A stretch of 34,947 nucleotides of DNA from Streptomyces hyderabadensis (GTDB lineage Bacteria > Actinomycetota > Actinomycetes > Streptomycetales > Streptomycetaceae), in the NCBI RefSeq assembly GCF_020404845.1, contig NZ_JAIOJZ010000064.1:1-34947 (forward strand). The letters run 5' to 3'. Positions 20,342 to 28,222 of the stretch are shown here, piece after piece. The first letter of the stretch is position 1; each line of letters begins with the position of its first letter. The translations under genes were made by a program, and so were the position numbers. Under the pieces are notes generated by a model. It searched no databases, was not told the DNA's origin, and was given only the letters and a program-made list of their open reading frames with translations.

Positions 20342-21636
20342 AGGAGTTCCACGAGCCCGTCGGCCAGTTCCGTGCGCCAGCACAGGTAGTCGTGACCGCC
20401 GTTGTACTCACGGTAGGAGGAGTCGTGACAGCCGAGCGAGGCCAGGGTGTCGCGCAGGCGGCGGGCGGCCGGCAGGGCCACCCACTCCTGCTCGCCGAAG
20501 GAGAGCCAGAAGCGCACCGGCGGACGCGGGCCGGCGGCGAGGCTCCGGGTGAGCCACTCGGCCTCCGGTCCGGCCGGCCACCAGAACGATCCGGACTGGA
20601 CGAGGGCGTTGCCGAAGCGGTGCGGCGCCGCCAGGGCCGTGTAGGCGGCGGTCAGCCCGCCCAGGCTCTGCCCGGCGACGACCGTGCGCGCCGGGTCGGC
20701 GGTCAGGGGGAGCCGCCGGGCCGCCCACGGCAGCAGTTCGTCGGCGAGGAAGCCGGCGTACGGGGGCCGGCACGACAGTTCCGCCCAGCGGGTGGCCTCG
20801 TCCACGGCGTCCGGCAGCAGGGCGGCGACGGGCGGGAGGCGGCCGTCGGCGAGCAGGTTGTCGAGCAGGTGGGGCAGGCCGAGACGCGGCCCCCAGTGCT
20901 CGCCGTCGAGCAGGACCAGGACGGGCAGCCCGTCGGGCCCGTCGGGCCCGTCCGGCTGCCGGGCGGCGCCGGGCGGCGTGTAGAGCCAGACCCGGCGGTC
21001 CTCGCCGAGGCGCTCGCTCGGCACCGTGTGCTCGGTGAGGGTGCCGCGCGGGACGCCGGGCCGGGGCGCCCAGTCCGCCGCGTCCGGCGCGGCGGGGAGT
21101 CCGGCGCAGGGCACCGTCCCGCCGTCCCAGCGGTGGGGCAGTGTGCGGGCGTTGTACGGGTCGGCGCGCCTGCGGGTGCGCAGCCACCGCCAGTAGGCGG
21201 CACTCCCCGCCTCGGGGCCGCCGCCCTCGTCGACGTACAGGTCGTAGGTGCCGCGCCAGTCGTGGCGCAGGCGCAGCGTCCAGTGCCACACGTCGGTGCC
21301 GGGGACGTGCGCCATGAGGTTTCCGGCGGGGTCTTGCGGGTCGCCGAGCTTGTTCGGCAGGACCTGGACCGCGCGGGTCGCGGGGGTGCCGCGCCACAGG
21401 AACGTCACCGCCCGGTGCTCCGCGTCGCCCAGCGGGTCGGGGCCGGTCAGGGGCGTGCCCCGCGCGCGCACGCGCGCCCAGAAGCCGTCGGTGCCGCCGG
21501 GGCCGGGCAGCTCGCAGACGGGGTCGGCGAGCCGCGGCACGGGGCGGGGGCGGGGTGTGCGGGGCGGGTGGTGCGGGGTGCCTTCGGGAGGGGCCGCGGC
21601 GAACGTGTGTGCGGAATTCAATTGACCGTCCGTCAT
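20332..21636 (-). CDS. Second ferric enterobactin esterase-like hydrolase (Fes family)
   Basis: A 434-aa paralogue of the esterase at 9480, with the same N-terminal domain (HRAVTFLWRGTPATRAVQV, VPGTDVWHWTLRLRHDWRGTYDLYVDE) and the same alpha/beta-hydrolase half: Asp in LLDGEHW, Ser in AGQSLGGLTAAY and His in NGGHDYLCW. No signal peptide is evident. The N-terminal 45 residues are Pro-rich and probably not folded. ATG 21636 is only 3 bases from the iron box and has no ribosome binding site, so a leaderless message is likely. It converges on the NRPS gene and is divergent from the YncE-like gene. The two esterases may prefer different forms, such as ferric or iron-free, cyclic or linear, as Fes and IroE do in enterobacteria; that is inference. 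Confidence 0.9.
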   Translation of the reverse strand: MTDGQLNSAHTFAAAPPEGTPHHPPRTPRPRPVPRLADPVCELPGPGGTDGFWARVRARGTPLTGPDPLGDAEHRAVTFLWRGTPATRAVQVLPNKLGDPQDPAGNLMAHVPGTDVWHWTLRLRHDWRGTYDLYVDEGGGPEAGSAAYWRWLRTRRRADPYNARTLPHRWDGGTVPCAGLPAAPDAADWAPRPGVPRGTLTEHTVPSERLGEDRRVWLYTPPGAARQPDGPDGPDGLPVLVLLDGEHWGPRLGLPHLLDNLLADGRLPPVAALLPDAVDEATRWAELSCRPPYAGFLADELLPWAARRLPLTADPARTVVAGQSLGGLTAAYTALAAPHRFGNALVQSGSFWWPAGPEAEWLTRSLAAGPRPPVRFWLSFGEQEWVALPAARRLRDTLASLGCHDSSYREYNGGHDYLCWRTELADGLVELLGR

Positions 21637-21639
21637 CTT

Positions 21640-21662
21640 TTAGTTAGGTTAGCCTTACCTTA
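21640..21662. promoter_or_regulatory. Second iron box (DmdR/IdeR-type operator)
   Basis: TTAGGTTAGCCTTACCTTA at 21644-21662 matches 17 of 19 consensus positions (S accepted at position 10) and differs at one base from the core of the first box at 9377-9395. An extra TTAG directly upstream (21640-21643) mirrors the arrangement at the first site. It sits in the 116-bp gap between the second esterase (ATG 21636, leftward) and the YncE-like gene (ATG 21753, rightward) and should control both. Confidence 0.94.
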
Positions 21663-21752
21663 CTTGATCTTAATTGATCAACGGGTCGAACGACCACACC
21701 CAGAACCCGTCCACACCCACAACCCATCCCGAGAAGAGGGAGTCCCATCACC

Positions 21753-22811
21753 ATGTCCACCCCCGCCGTCCGCACCCGCCGCCACCGCTCCGCGCTCACC
21801 GCGGCCGTCGCCGTGGCGGTCGCCGCCGGCAGCACCCTGACCCTGGCGGGCACCGCGTCCGCGCACTCCACCGGTTCGCAGGTCACCACCGCCAAGCTCA
21901 CCAAGGGCCTGTACCAGTCGGCGTACTCCGAGCGGAACGACGTGCTGTGGGTCACCGCCGCCGTGGGCCGCCCGCCGGTCACCGAGTCGCACCTGCTGAA
22001 GGTCGACCCGCGGACCCTCGCCGTACGGGCCGACGTCACCCCGCCCGTCACCGACGCGGCCACCGGCGCCGTCGAGGCCGTCTACGGCGTCGCCGTCGAC
22101 GACGAGCACAACACCGTCTGGACCACCAACACCCGCAACAACACCGTGTCCGTCTACAGCCAGCGCACCGGCGAGCACCTGGCCAGCCTGCCGAACGTCA
22201 ACCACGCCCGCGAGATCGTCGTCGACGAGAAGCACAACACCGTGTGGGCGAGCGCGTTCGGCGACGGCACCCTGGTCGCATTCGACACGAAGACCCTCAA
22301 GGAGAAGGAGCGCGTCACCGTCGAGGGCGCCGGCCCCACCGGCCTGACCGTCAACGAGAAGACCGGCGCCCTGTACGCGGCCGACCTCAACAACGACCGC
22401 CTCATCGAGCTGCGGCGCGGCGCCACGACCCCGCGCTTCCTGCCGGCCGGCGACGGCCCGATCTCGGTATCGCTGTCCAAGAACGGCCGGACCGCCTACA
22501 CCGCCGACCAGACCTCGGGCACGCTGTCCGTGGTCGACCTGCGCAAGGGCGTCGTCACCAAGTCCGTGGCGACGGGCGCCGGCGCGCTGTCCGTGGCGAC
22601 CGACGAGCGCTCCGGCGACGCCCTCGTCGTCAACCGCACCGACGCCACCGTCACCCGGGTCGACCCGCGCCGGGGCGCCGTTAAGGAGACCGTGGCCACC
22701 GGGGCCAACCCCAACCACGTGGAGGTCGCCGACGGCACCGCCTACGTGGTCGACAAGTCGGGGGCCGGCGCCGCCGAGGACACCGTGACCCGGATCCGCC
22801 TCGCCCGCTGA
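21753..22811 (+). CDS. Secreted YncE-like beta-propeller protein, iron-box linked
   Basis: A 352-aa protein with a signal peptide (basic residues, hydrophobic stretch about 14-32, likely cleavage after TASA at residue 37) and then repeated blade units of about 42 residues: YGVAVDDEHNTVWTTNTRNNTVSVY, REIVVDEKHNTVWASAFGDGTLVAF, TGLTVNEKTGALYAADLNNDRLIEL, ISVSLSKNGRTAYTADQTSGTLSVV, LSVATDERSGDALVVNRTDATVTRV and a last one near 320-350. This is the YncE/NHL-type seven-bladed propeller pattern. It has no lipobox and should be exported. A GAGGGAG site lies 11 bases upstream of ATG 21753. The iron box at 21644-21662 lies 90 bases upstream, so iron starvation should induce it. E. coli yncE is also known to be iron (Fur) regulated. 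Its biochemical role is unknown. Confidence 0.85.
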   Translation: MSTPAVRTRRHRSALTAAVAVAVAAGSTLTLAGTASAHSTGSQVTTAKLTKGLYQSAYSERNDVLWVTAAVGRPPVTESHLLKVDPRTLAVRADVTPPVTDAATGAVEAVYGVAVDDEHNTVWTTNTRNNTVSVYSQRTGEHLASLPNVNHAREIVVDEKHNTVWASAFGDGTLVAFDTKTLKEKERVTVEGAGPTGLTVNEKTGALYAADLNNDRLIELRRGATTPRFLPAGDGPISVSLSKNGRTAYTADQTSGTLSVVDLRKGVVTKSVATGAGALSVATDERSGDALVVNRTDATVTRVDPRRGAVKETVATGANPNHVEVADGTAYVVDKSGAGAAEDTVTRIRLAR

Positions 22812-22827
22812 CCGCACCCGCTCAACC

Positions 22828-22866
22828 GGCGCCCGTCACACCCCGCCCCGGGGCGTGACGGGCGCC
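22828..22866. terminator. Long hairpin between convergent YncE-like and TetR genes
   Basis: GGCGCCCGTCAC (22828-22839) is perfectly repeated in inverse as GTGACGGGCGCC (22855-22866). The 15-base loop contains its own CCCC/GGGG pairing. The stem covers the last codons of the TetR gene and starts 17 bases after the YncE-like stop, as expected of a bidirectional terminator. Confidence 0.75.
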
Positions 22867-23492
22867 AGCCACATGCCCACGATCGCGTCGACGAGGCCGT
22901 CGGCCGCGTCCTGCCAGCTGGCCCGCGGGGTGGGCCGGTTCTCGGCCAGGGCCCGCTCGCGCTCCTCCGCCGTGTGCACGATGAGGTGACGGGCCATGTC
23001 GCCCCGCTCCGCGCGGACCTCGTCCGGCAGGGCCGGCATGCACCGGTTGCGCCCCTCGATGATCGCCCGCAGGGAGACGGACGTCCGGGACTCCTCCGTC
23101 ATGATCTGCCGCAGCGCCGGGTCGGTCATGACCTGGGCGCAGAACCGCGCGTACCAGGTGGGACTGCCCAGCGCCGCCAGGTGGTCGAACTGCGGACGGA
23201 CCAGGCAGTCCACCCAGTCACGCAGGTCGGCCGAGTCGCCGAGGGCCGCGAGCTGCCGGGCGCGCAGCTCCTCGACGCGCTCCGAGTGGCGCTGCGCGAT
23301 CGCCCGGACGAGGTCGGCCTTCGTGCCGAAGTGGTAGCCGACCGCGGCGTTGTTGCCCTGCCCGGCGGCCTCGCTGACCTGGCGGTTGGAGACCGCGTAC
23401 ACCCCGTGCTCGGCGAACAGCCGCTCAGCGGTGGTGAGGATCAGCTGCCGGGTCGCGCTGACCTGTTCCGTCCGGACCGCCCTGCCCGCCAT
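22836..23492 (-). CDS. TetR/AcrR-family transcriptional regulator
   Basis: A 218-aa regulator. The N-terminal helix-turn-helix reads ATRQLILTTAERLFAEHGVYAVSNRQVSEAAGQGNNAAVGYHFGTKADLVRAI (residues about 13-65), with the YHFGTK end of the recognition helix intact. The C-terminal ligand domain (about 80-215) has no signature I can tie to a ligand. The frame is open further upstream to 23648. ATG 23492 was chosen because the family core starts right after it; GTG codons at 23498 and 23501 are alternatives and no site is clearly supported by a ribosome binding sequence. It is divergent from the MFS gene at 23739 and is its likely repressor. Confidence 0.88.
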   Translation of the reverse strand: MAGRAVRTEQVSATRQLILTTAERLFAEHGVYAVSNRQVSEAAGQGNNAAVGYHFGTKADLVRAIAQRHSERVEELRARQLAALGDSADLRDWVDCLVRPQFDHLAALGSPTWYARFCAQVMTDPALRQIMTEESRTSVSLRAIIEGRNRCMPALPDEVRAERGDMARHLIVHTAEERERALAENRPTPRASWQDAADGLVDAIVGMWLAPVTPRGGV

Positions 23493-23652
23493 GATCACCA
23501 CCGCGCCGGGACTTTCTCCGTACCGCCCGCGCCGACCAGTCCCTCGAGTCGTCGCAGGTCCGCCGATGTGCAGGCGGTTCTCACGAAAGCCTACGGCGCG
23601 GTGGCGCCGGGTCGCCGCCCGGCCCGGGCGGGCGTCCGCCCGCCACACCCCG

Positions 23653-23679
23653 TACGATACTTCAAGCGACTGACTTAAA
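23653..23679 (+). promoter_or_regulatory. Candidate promoter -10 and overlapping operator for the MFS gene
   Basis: The 246-bp TetR/MFS gap holds an AT-rich island in otherwise GC-rich DNA. TACGAT (23653-23658) fits TANNNT. TTCAAG (23661-23666) and CTTAAA (23674-23679) form an imperfect inverted repeat, with one mismatch and a 7-base spacer, over the expected start point. No good -35 is seen. Repression by the adjacent TetR protein is a guess from placement. Confidence 0.35.
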
Positions 23680-23738
23680 AGGTGCGCGTTCCGGTTTCCC
23701 GCACCCGTCGCAGGACTCCTCGCTCGAAAGGCTCTTCC

Positions 23739-25193
23739 ATGCCCGCTTCCCCCGCCTCACCACGGCCGAACGCCGTGGTGGCGGTACTGGCCCTGGCCGG
23801 GATCGTCGTCGCGCTGATGCAGACCCTGGTCATCCCGATCATCCCGGAGCTGCCGAAGCTCCTGGACGCATCGGCCTCGGACGCGGCCTGGGCGGTGACC
23901 GCCACGCTGCTGGCCTCCGCGGTCGCCACCCCGGTCGTCGGCCGGCTCGGCGACATGTTCGGCAAGCGGCGCATGCTGCTGCTCAGCCTGGTGCTGCTGA
24001 TCGCCGGTTCCGCGGTCTGCGGACTGAGTGACGCGTTGGTCCCGATGGTCGCCGGACGTGCCCTGCAGGGCCTGTCCGCGGCCGTGATCCCGCTCGGCAT
24101 CAGCATCATGCGCGACGAGCTGCCGGTCGAGCGGCTGGCCGGTGCCACCGCCGTGATGAGTGCCTCGCTCGGGGTCGGCGGCGCGCTCGGCCTGCCCGCC
24201 GCCGCGCTGATCGCGGACAAGCTCGACTGGCACATGCTGTTCTGGCTCTCCGGCGCGCTCGGCGCCGTCTCCCTGGTGCTGGTGCTGACCCTGGTGCCCG
24301 AGTCGGCGGTGCGCACCGGCGGCCGCTTCGACCTGCTCGGCGGCGTCGGCATGGCCGCCGGTCTGGCGAGCCTGCTGCTCGCCATCTCCAAGGGCGGCGA
24401 CTGGGGCTGGGCCTCGGGCACCACCCTCGGCCTGTTCGCGGCGGCCGTGGTGATCCTGCTGGTGTGGGGCTGGTGGGAGCTGCACACCCCGGAGCCGCTG
24501 GTGGACCTGCGCACCACCGCCCGCCGCCAGGTGCTCTTCACCAACCTGGCCTCCGTCGCCATCGGCTTCTCGATGTTCGCGATGTCCCTGGTCCTTCCGC
24601 AGCTGATGCAGTTGCCCGAGGCCACCGGTTACGGGCTCGGCCGCTCGCTGCTCACCACGGGGCTCGTGATGGCGCCGTCCGGCCTGGTGATGATGGCGTT
24701 CGCCCCGGTGTCCGCGAAGGTCTCGAGGTCCCGCGGCCCGAAGGTGACGCTGATGACCGGCGCCCTGATCGTGGCGGCCGGCTACGGTCTGAACATCGTG
24801 CTGATGGCCGAGGTCTGGCACCTGGTCCTGGTCTCCTGCGTCATCAGCGCGGGCATCGGCTTCGCCTACGGCGCCATGCCGTCGCTGATCATGGGCGCAG
24901 TGCCGCCGAGCGAGACGGCCGCCGCGAACAGCCTCAACACCCTCATGCGATCGCTCGGCACCTCGGTGGCCAGTGCCATCGCCGGTGTGATCCTGGCCCA
25001 GCTGACCATCGACCTCGGCGGCTTCGCGCTGCCGTCCGAGAACGCGTTCAAGGTGGTCATGGCCATCGGCGCGGGCGCGGCCCTGCTGGCCTTCGCCCTC
25101 GCGTCCTTCATCCCCCGGCACCGTCCGGCCGGACCGGTCGCCGGACCGGCACCCGCCGACGGGGCCGCGACGGAGCCCGCCTCGGTGCGCTGA
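23739..25193 (+). CDS. MFS drug exporter, DHA2 (EmrB/QacA)-like
   Basis: A 484-aa membrane protein with 13-14 hydrophobic segments. Helix 1 is VVAVLALAGIVVALMQTLVIPIIPELPKLL, followed by the motif A loop VVGRLGDMFGKRRML and motif C-like ASLGVGGALGLPAAALIADKLDWHMLFW, the DHA2 pattern of proton-driven multidrug exporters. The C-terminal tail is Pro/Ala-rich and cytoplasmic. ATG 23739 follows GAAAGG by 7 bases; an upstream in-frame ATG (23682) adds only a basic peptide. It is divergent from the TetR gene. Its place next to the siderophore locus makes it a candidate siderophore exporter, but no iron box was seen in its promoter, so drug efflux under TetR control is at least as likely. Confidence 0.85.
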   Translation: MPASPASPRPNAVVAVLALAGIVVALMQTLVIPIIPELPKLLDASASDAAWAVTATLLASAVATPVVGRLGDMFGKRRMLLLSLVLLIAGSAVCGLSDALVPMVAGRALQGLSAAVIPLGISIMRDELPVERLAGATAVMSASLGVGGALGLPAAALIADKLDWHMLFWLSGALGAVSLVLVLTLVPESAVRTGGRFDLLGGVGMAAGLASLLLAISKGGDWGWASGTTLGLFAAAVVILLVWGWWELHTPEPLVDLRTTARRQVLFTNLASVAIGFSMFAMSLVLPQLMQLPEATGYGLGRSLLTTGLVMAPSGLVMMAFAPVSAKVSRSRGPKVTLMTGALIVAAGYGLNIVLMAEVWHLVLVSCVISAGIGFAYGAMPSLIMGAVPPSETAAANSLNTLMRSLGTSVASAIAGVILAQLTIDLGGFALPSENAFKVVMAIGAGAALLAFALASFIPRHRPAGPVAGPAPADGAATEPASVR

Positions 25194-25198
25194 CCGCG

Positions 25199-25230
25199 AC
25201 GGCGTCGGCCCCGGGCGGGACCGGCGCCGT
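25199..25230 (+). terminator. Hairpin after the MFS gene
   Basis: ACGGCGTCGGCC (25199-25210) pairs imperfectly with GGACCGGCGCCGT (25218-25230) around a 7-base loop, 5 bases after the MFS stop. The stem is strong, with one mismatch and one bulge. Confidence 0.6.
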
Positions 25231-25289
25231 TCAGGCGAACCTGGCGGGCAACGCGCGTGACGGCGCCCGGGCGGGTCGAGTACTGACCC

Positions 25290-26270
25290 GTGGAACTGCC
25301 GCTGATCCCCCCGATGCTCGCCACCCCCGGCACCCTGCCGCCCGCCGGGCAGGACGCGCGCTGGGCCTACGAGACCAAGCAGGACGGACAGCGCGTGGTG
25401 GTCTACCTGCCGGGCGACGGAAGCGTCCTGCTGCGGGCCCGCTCCGGCCAGGACATCACCGCCGCCTATCCGGAGCTGGCGCCGCTCGCCGCCGCGCTCG
25501 GCGACACCGCCGCCGTACTGGACGGCGAGGTGCTGGCCCTGGACGAACACGGCCGCGCCGACTTCCAGTTGCTCCAGTCCCGGATGGGTCTCGCGCACGC
25601 CCCCGGCCGGGCCGCGCACCGCGCGGCGCGGGCACCCGTCCACCTGGTCCTGTTCGACGCCCTCCACCTGGCCGGACGCTCCCTGCTGCGGCTGCCCTAC
25701 ACCGGCCGCCGTAAGCGGCTGACGGACCTCGGTCTGCACGGCCCGTCGTGGTCGACCCCGGCCGCGCTGGTCGGCCACGGCGAACAGGCGCTGCGGGCCA
25801 CCCGCGAACACGGCCTGGAGGGGCTGGTGTGCAAGCGGCTGGACTCGGTGTACGAACCCGGGGTCCGCTCCCGGGCCTGGATCAAGATCCGCAACATGCG
25901 CAGCGAGGACGTCGTGGTCGGCGGCTGGCTGCCCGGCAAGGGACGGCTCGGGGGCCTCCCCGGCGCCGTCCTGGTCGGCCAGCGCGCCGCGGGCCGGCTG
26001 CGCTACGTCGGCGGGGTCGGCACCGGCTGGAGCGCGGGCGAGCGCACCGAGCTGGCCGCGCTGCTGGCCGCCGCCGCCAGTGACGTCTGCCCCTTCGACC
26101 CGGTGCCGCGGGTGCCGGGGGCGCGCTGGGTGGTGCCCCGGCTGGTCGGCGAGGTCCGCTACAGCACCCGCACCCGGGAGGGCATGCTGCGCCAGCCGTC
26201 CTGGCTCAGGCTCCGCCCGGACCTGGCGCCCGAGGAGTCGGCCGCGGACCTCCCGGACGACCTGGAGTGA
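25290..26270 (+). CDS. ATP-dependent DNA ligase, LigD ligase-domain type
   Basis: A 326-aa nucleotidyl-transferase plus OB-fold ligase of the kind used in bacterial end joining. Motif I is ETKQDGQR with the adenylated Lys30; motif III includes LDGEVLALD (77-85); motif IV LVLFDALHL (119-127); motif V EGLVCKR (about 177-183) and WIKIRN (197-202). The OB-fold half (about 210-310) includes VGGVGTGW and VRYSTRTREGMLRQPSWLRLR, near the usual LigD ending. GTG 25290 gives the typical PLIPPMLAT start; ATG 25314 is an alternative that would cut it. A stand-alone 3'-phosphoesterase lies at 1238. No Ku or polymerase gene is in the window. Participation in end joining is inferred. Confidence 0.9.
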   Translation: MELPLIPPMLATPGTLPPAGQDARWAYETKQDGQRVVVYLPGDGSVLLRARSGQDITAAYPELAPLAAALGDTAAVLDGEVLALDEHGRADFQLLQSRMGLAHAPGRAAHRAARAPVHLVLFDALHLAGRSLLRLPYTGRRKRLTDLGLHGPSWSTPAALVGHGEQALRATREHGLEGLVCKRLDSVYEPGVRSRAWIKIRNMRSEDVVVGGWLPGKGRLGGLPGAVLVGQRAAGRLRYVGGVGTGWSAGERTELAALLAAAASDVCPFDPVPRVPGARWVVPRLVGEVRYSTRTREGMLRQPSWLRLRPDLAPEESAADLPDDLE

Positions 26271-26292
26271 GCGGGTGACACCGGGTCAGGTG

Positions 26293-26393
26293 TTGGGCTG
26301 CCCTTCACCGCGGGGACGCCCGTGCGCCCTTGGCGCGGGAGGGAAAAGAGGGGAACCTGAACTCCCCTTCCCCCCACAGCCGTTGGGCTGCCC
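26293..26393. repeat. 11-bp direct repeat and small hairpin in the NLP leader
   Basis: TTGGGCTGCCC occurs at 26293-26303 and again at 26383-26393. Between them AGGGGA (26349-26354) and TCCCCT (26363-26368) can pair with an 8-base loop. All lie between the ligase stop and the NLP ribosome binding site. Confidence 0.45.
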
Positions 26394-26410
26394 AGCCCGA
26401 GGAGGCCGCG

Positions 26411-27187
26411 ATGTCCCCGCGTACCGCCGCAATGCCCCGCCGCAGATGGCTCACCGTGCCGCTCGGTGCCCTCGCCCTCGTCGTCGCCTTTCCCACCTCC
26501 GCCTTCGCCGCCCCGCCGCCGGGGCTGCCCGGCAACGCCGACAGCCTGGAGCGGGCGTACCAGCCCGCGTTCGACTACGACACCGACGGCTGCTATCCCA
26601 CCCCGGCCATCGGCGCCGACGGAGCGGTCAACGGCGGGCTGAACCCGACCGGTGCCCTCAACGGCAACTGCCGGGACGCCTCCGACCTGGACAACACCAA
26701 CGGCTATGCGCGCGCCAAGTGCGACGGCGACTGGTGCGCCTACATGTACGGCCTCTACTTCGAGAAGGACCAGGCCCTGCCCGGCACGAGCCTCGGCGGC
26801 CACCGGCACGACTGGGAGCACGTGGTGGTGTGGGTGAAGGACGACGCCGTGCAGTACGTCTCGACGTCCAACCACGGCTCGTTCAGCGTGCACGAGCGCT
26901 CCGCCGTCCGCTTCGACGGCACCCATCCGAAGATCGTCTACCACAAGGACGGCATCAGCACCCACTGCTTCCGCCTGGCGACCTCGGGCGACGAGCCGCC
27001 GGAGAACCACGAGGCGACCTGGCAGTACCCGACCCTGGTGGGCTGGAACGGCTATCCGGCGGGCCTGCGCGACAAGCTGAGCGCCTACGACTTCGGCAGC
27101 GCCAACTTCGGCCTGAAGGACGGCAGCTTCGCCTCCCACCTGGCCGCCGCCAAGCCGGCCGGCATCACCTTCGACCCGAACGCCTGA
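26411..27187 (+). CDS. Secreted Nep1-like (NLP/NPP1) protein
   Basis: A 258-aa exported protein of the necrosis- and ethylene-inducing peptide family, which binds plant sphingolipids and damages eudicot membranes in known members. It has a signal peptide (basic RRR near residues 11-13, hydrophobic 15-27, cleavage near SAFA-APPP) and then the family core. The hallmark heptapeptide GHRHDWE is intact at residues 130-136, followed by HVVVWV. Upstream are cysteines in CYPTP, NCRDAS and KCDGDWCAYMYGLYFEKDQ, and later GHPKIVYHKDG-like HPKIVYHKDG. ATG 26411 sits 5 bases after GAGGAGG; the longer frame from 26330 would spoil the signal peptide. Whether the organism uses it on plants, or as a saprophytic or signalling factor, is unknown. 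Confidence 0.92.
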   Translation: MSPRTAAMPRRRWLTVPLGALALVVAFPTSAFAAPPPGLPGNADSLERAYQPAFDYDTDGCYPTPAIGADGAVNGGLNPTGALNGNCRDASDLDNTNGYARAKCDGDWCAYMYGLYFEKDQALPGTSLGGHRHDWEHVVVWVKDDAVQYVSTSNHGSFSVHERSAVRFDGTHPKIVYHKDGISTHCFRLATSGDEPPENHEATWQYPTLVGWNGYPAGLRDKLSAYDFGSANFGLKDGSFASHLAAAKPAGITFDPNA

Positions 27188-27222
27188 CGCGAGGGGGCGG
27201 GCCGGGACCGGTCGGGTGAAGC

Positions 27223-27248
27223 GTGCGCCCCGGGCGCCCCGGGGGCAC
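27223..27248. terminator. Hairpin between NLP and hemC
   Basis: GTGCGCCCCGGG (27223-27234) pairs with CCCGGGGGCAC (27238-27248), with one bulged base. It lies 35 bases after the NLP stop and 12 bases before the hemC ATG. It may end NLP transcription. A TATCGT hexamer directly after it (27249-27254) is a possible -10 for hemC, with a start at or next to the ATG. Confidence 0.45.
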
Positions 27249-27260
27249 TATCGTGTCCGC

Positions 27261-28196
27261 ATGTCCGCCCCCGAACTGATCCGCATCGTCTCCCGCGACT
27301 CCCCCATGGCGCTCGCTCAGGTCGAGCGCGTACGGGCCGGGTTGACGGCCCTCCACCCCGGCGTGCGCACCGAGGTCGTACCGGTGAAGACCACCGGTGA
27401 CAAGTGGCTCGGTGATCTTTCGCAGGTGGAGGGCAAGGGCGCGTTCACCAAGGAGGTCGACGCCGCCCTGCTGTCCGGCGAGGCCGATCTCGCGGTGCAC
27501 TGCGTCAAGGACGTGCCCGCCGACCGGCCGCTGCCCGCCGGTACGGTGTTCGCCGCGTTCCTGGAGCGGGACGACGTGCGGGACGCGCTGGTCCACCCGG
27601 ACGGGCTCACCCTGGACGAGCTGCCCGACGGGACGCGCGTCGGCACCTCCTCGGTGCGCCGCGTCGCCCAGCTGGCCGCCACCCACCCGCATCTGCGGTG
27701 CGTGCCGTTCCGCGGCAACGCCAACCGGCGGCTGGCCAAGCTCGCCGCGGGCGAGGCGGACGCGCTGCTGCTCGCGGTCTCCGGCCTGGAGCGCATCGGC
27801 CGCGGCGACGTGATCAGCGAGGTCCTCTCCCCCGAGACGATGATGCCGCCGATCGGCGCGGGCATCCTCGCCCTGCAGTGCCGGGAGGGCGACAGCGCCC
27901 TGATCGACGCGGTGAGCGGCCTCGGCCACCCCGCGACGCACCGGGAGGCGGCGGCGGAGCGGATGTTCCTGCACGTCCTGCAGGGACACTGCAACAGCCC
28001 GATCGCCGGGTTCGCCCGGGTGGACCGCGGCGGTGAGCTGTCCCTGCGGGCCTGTGTGTTCACCCCGGACGGCAAGGTCCGGCTGAACGCCCACGAGTGG
28101 GCCGGCCGGCTCGACCCGGCGACCCTGGGCACCTCGGTCGCGGTGGCCCTGCTGCGACAGGGCGCCCGGGAGATCATCGACGGCATCGCGCACTAG
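27261..28196 (+). CDS. hemC: Porphobilinogen deaminase (hydroxymethylbilane synthase), second-type paralogue
   Basis: A 311-aa HemC that polymerises four porphobilinogen units to hydroxymethylbilane in tetrapyrrole synthesis. It has IVSRDSPMALAQ, VKTTGDKW, LAVHCVKDVP with the catalytic Asp84, RVGTSSVRRVAQL, FRGNANRRLAKL and the cofactor-attaching Cys244 in LQGHCNSPIAGF. Several motifs differ from the usual HemC: RGNAN instead of RGNVxTR, HCNSP instead of G-G-C-x-x-P, and a free-standing gene rather than one in the hemACD cluster. This fits the second porphobilinogen deaminase annotated in many streptomycetes. ATG 27261 has no ribosome binding site; GTG 27216 is an in-frame alternative but adds a basic, unlike sequence. 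Converges on the 174-aa gene. Confidence 0.88.
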   Translation: MSAPELIRIVSRDSPMALAQVERVRAGLTALHPGVRTEVVPVKTTGDKWLGDLSQVEGKGAFTKEVDAALLSGEADLAVHCVKDVPADRPLPAGTVFAAFLERDDVRDALVHPDGLTLDELPDGTRVGTSSVRRVAQLAATHPHLRCVPFRGNANRRLAKLAAGEADALLLAVSGLERIGRGDVISEVLSPETMMPPIGAGILALQCREGDSALIDAVSGLGHPATHREAAAERMFLHVLQGHCNSPIAGFARVDRGGELSLRACVFTPDGKVRLNAHEWAGRLDPATLGTSVAVALLRQGAREIIDGIAH

Positions 28197-28222
28197 GGAC
28201 TGAGGCGCGGCCGTCCGGCGGG

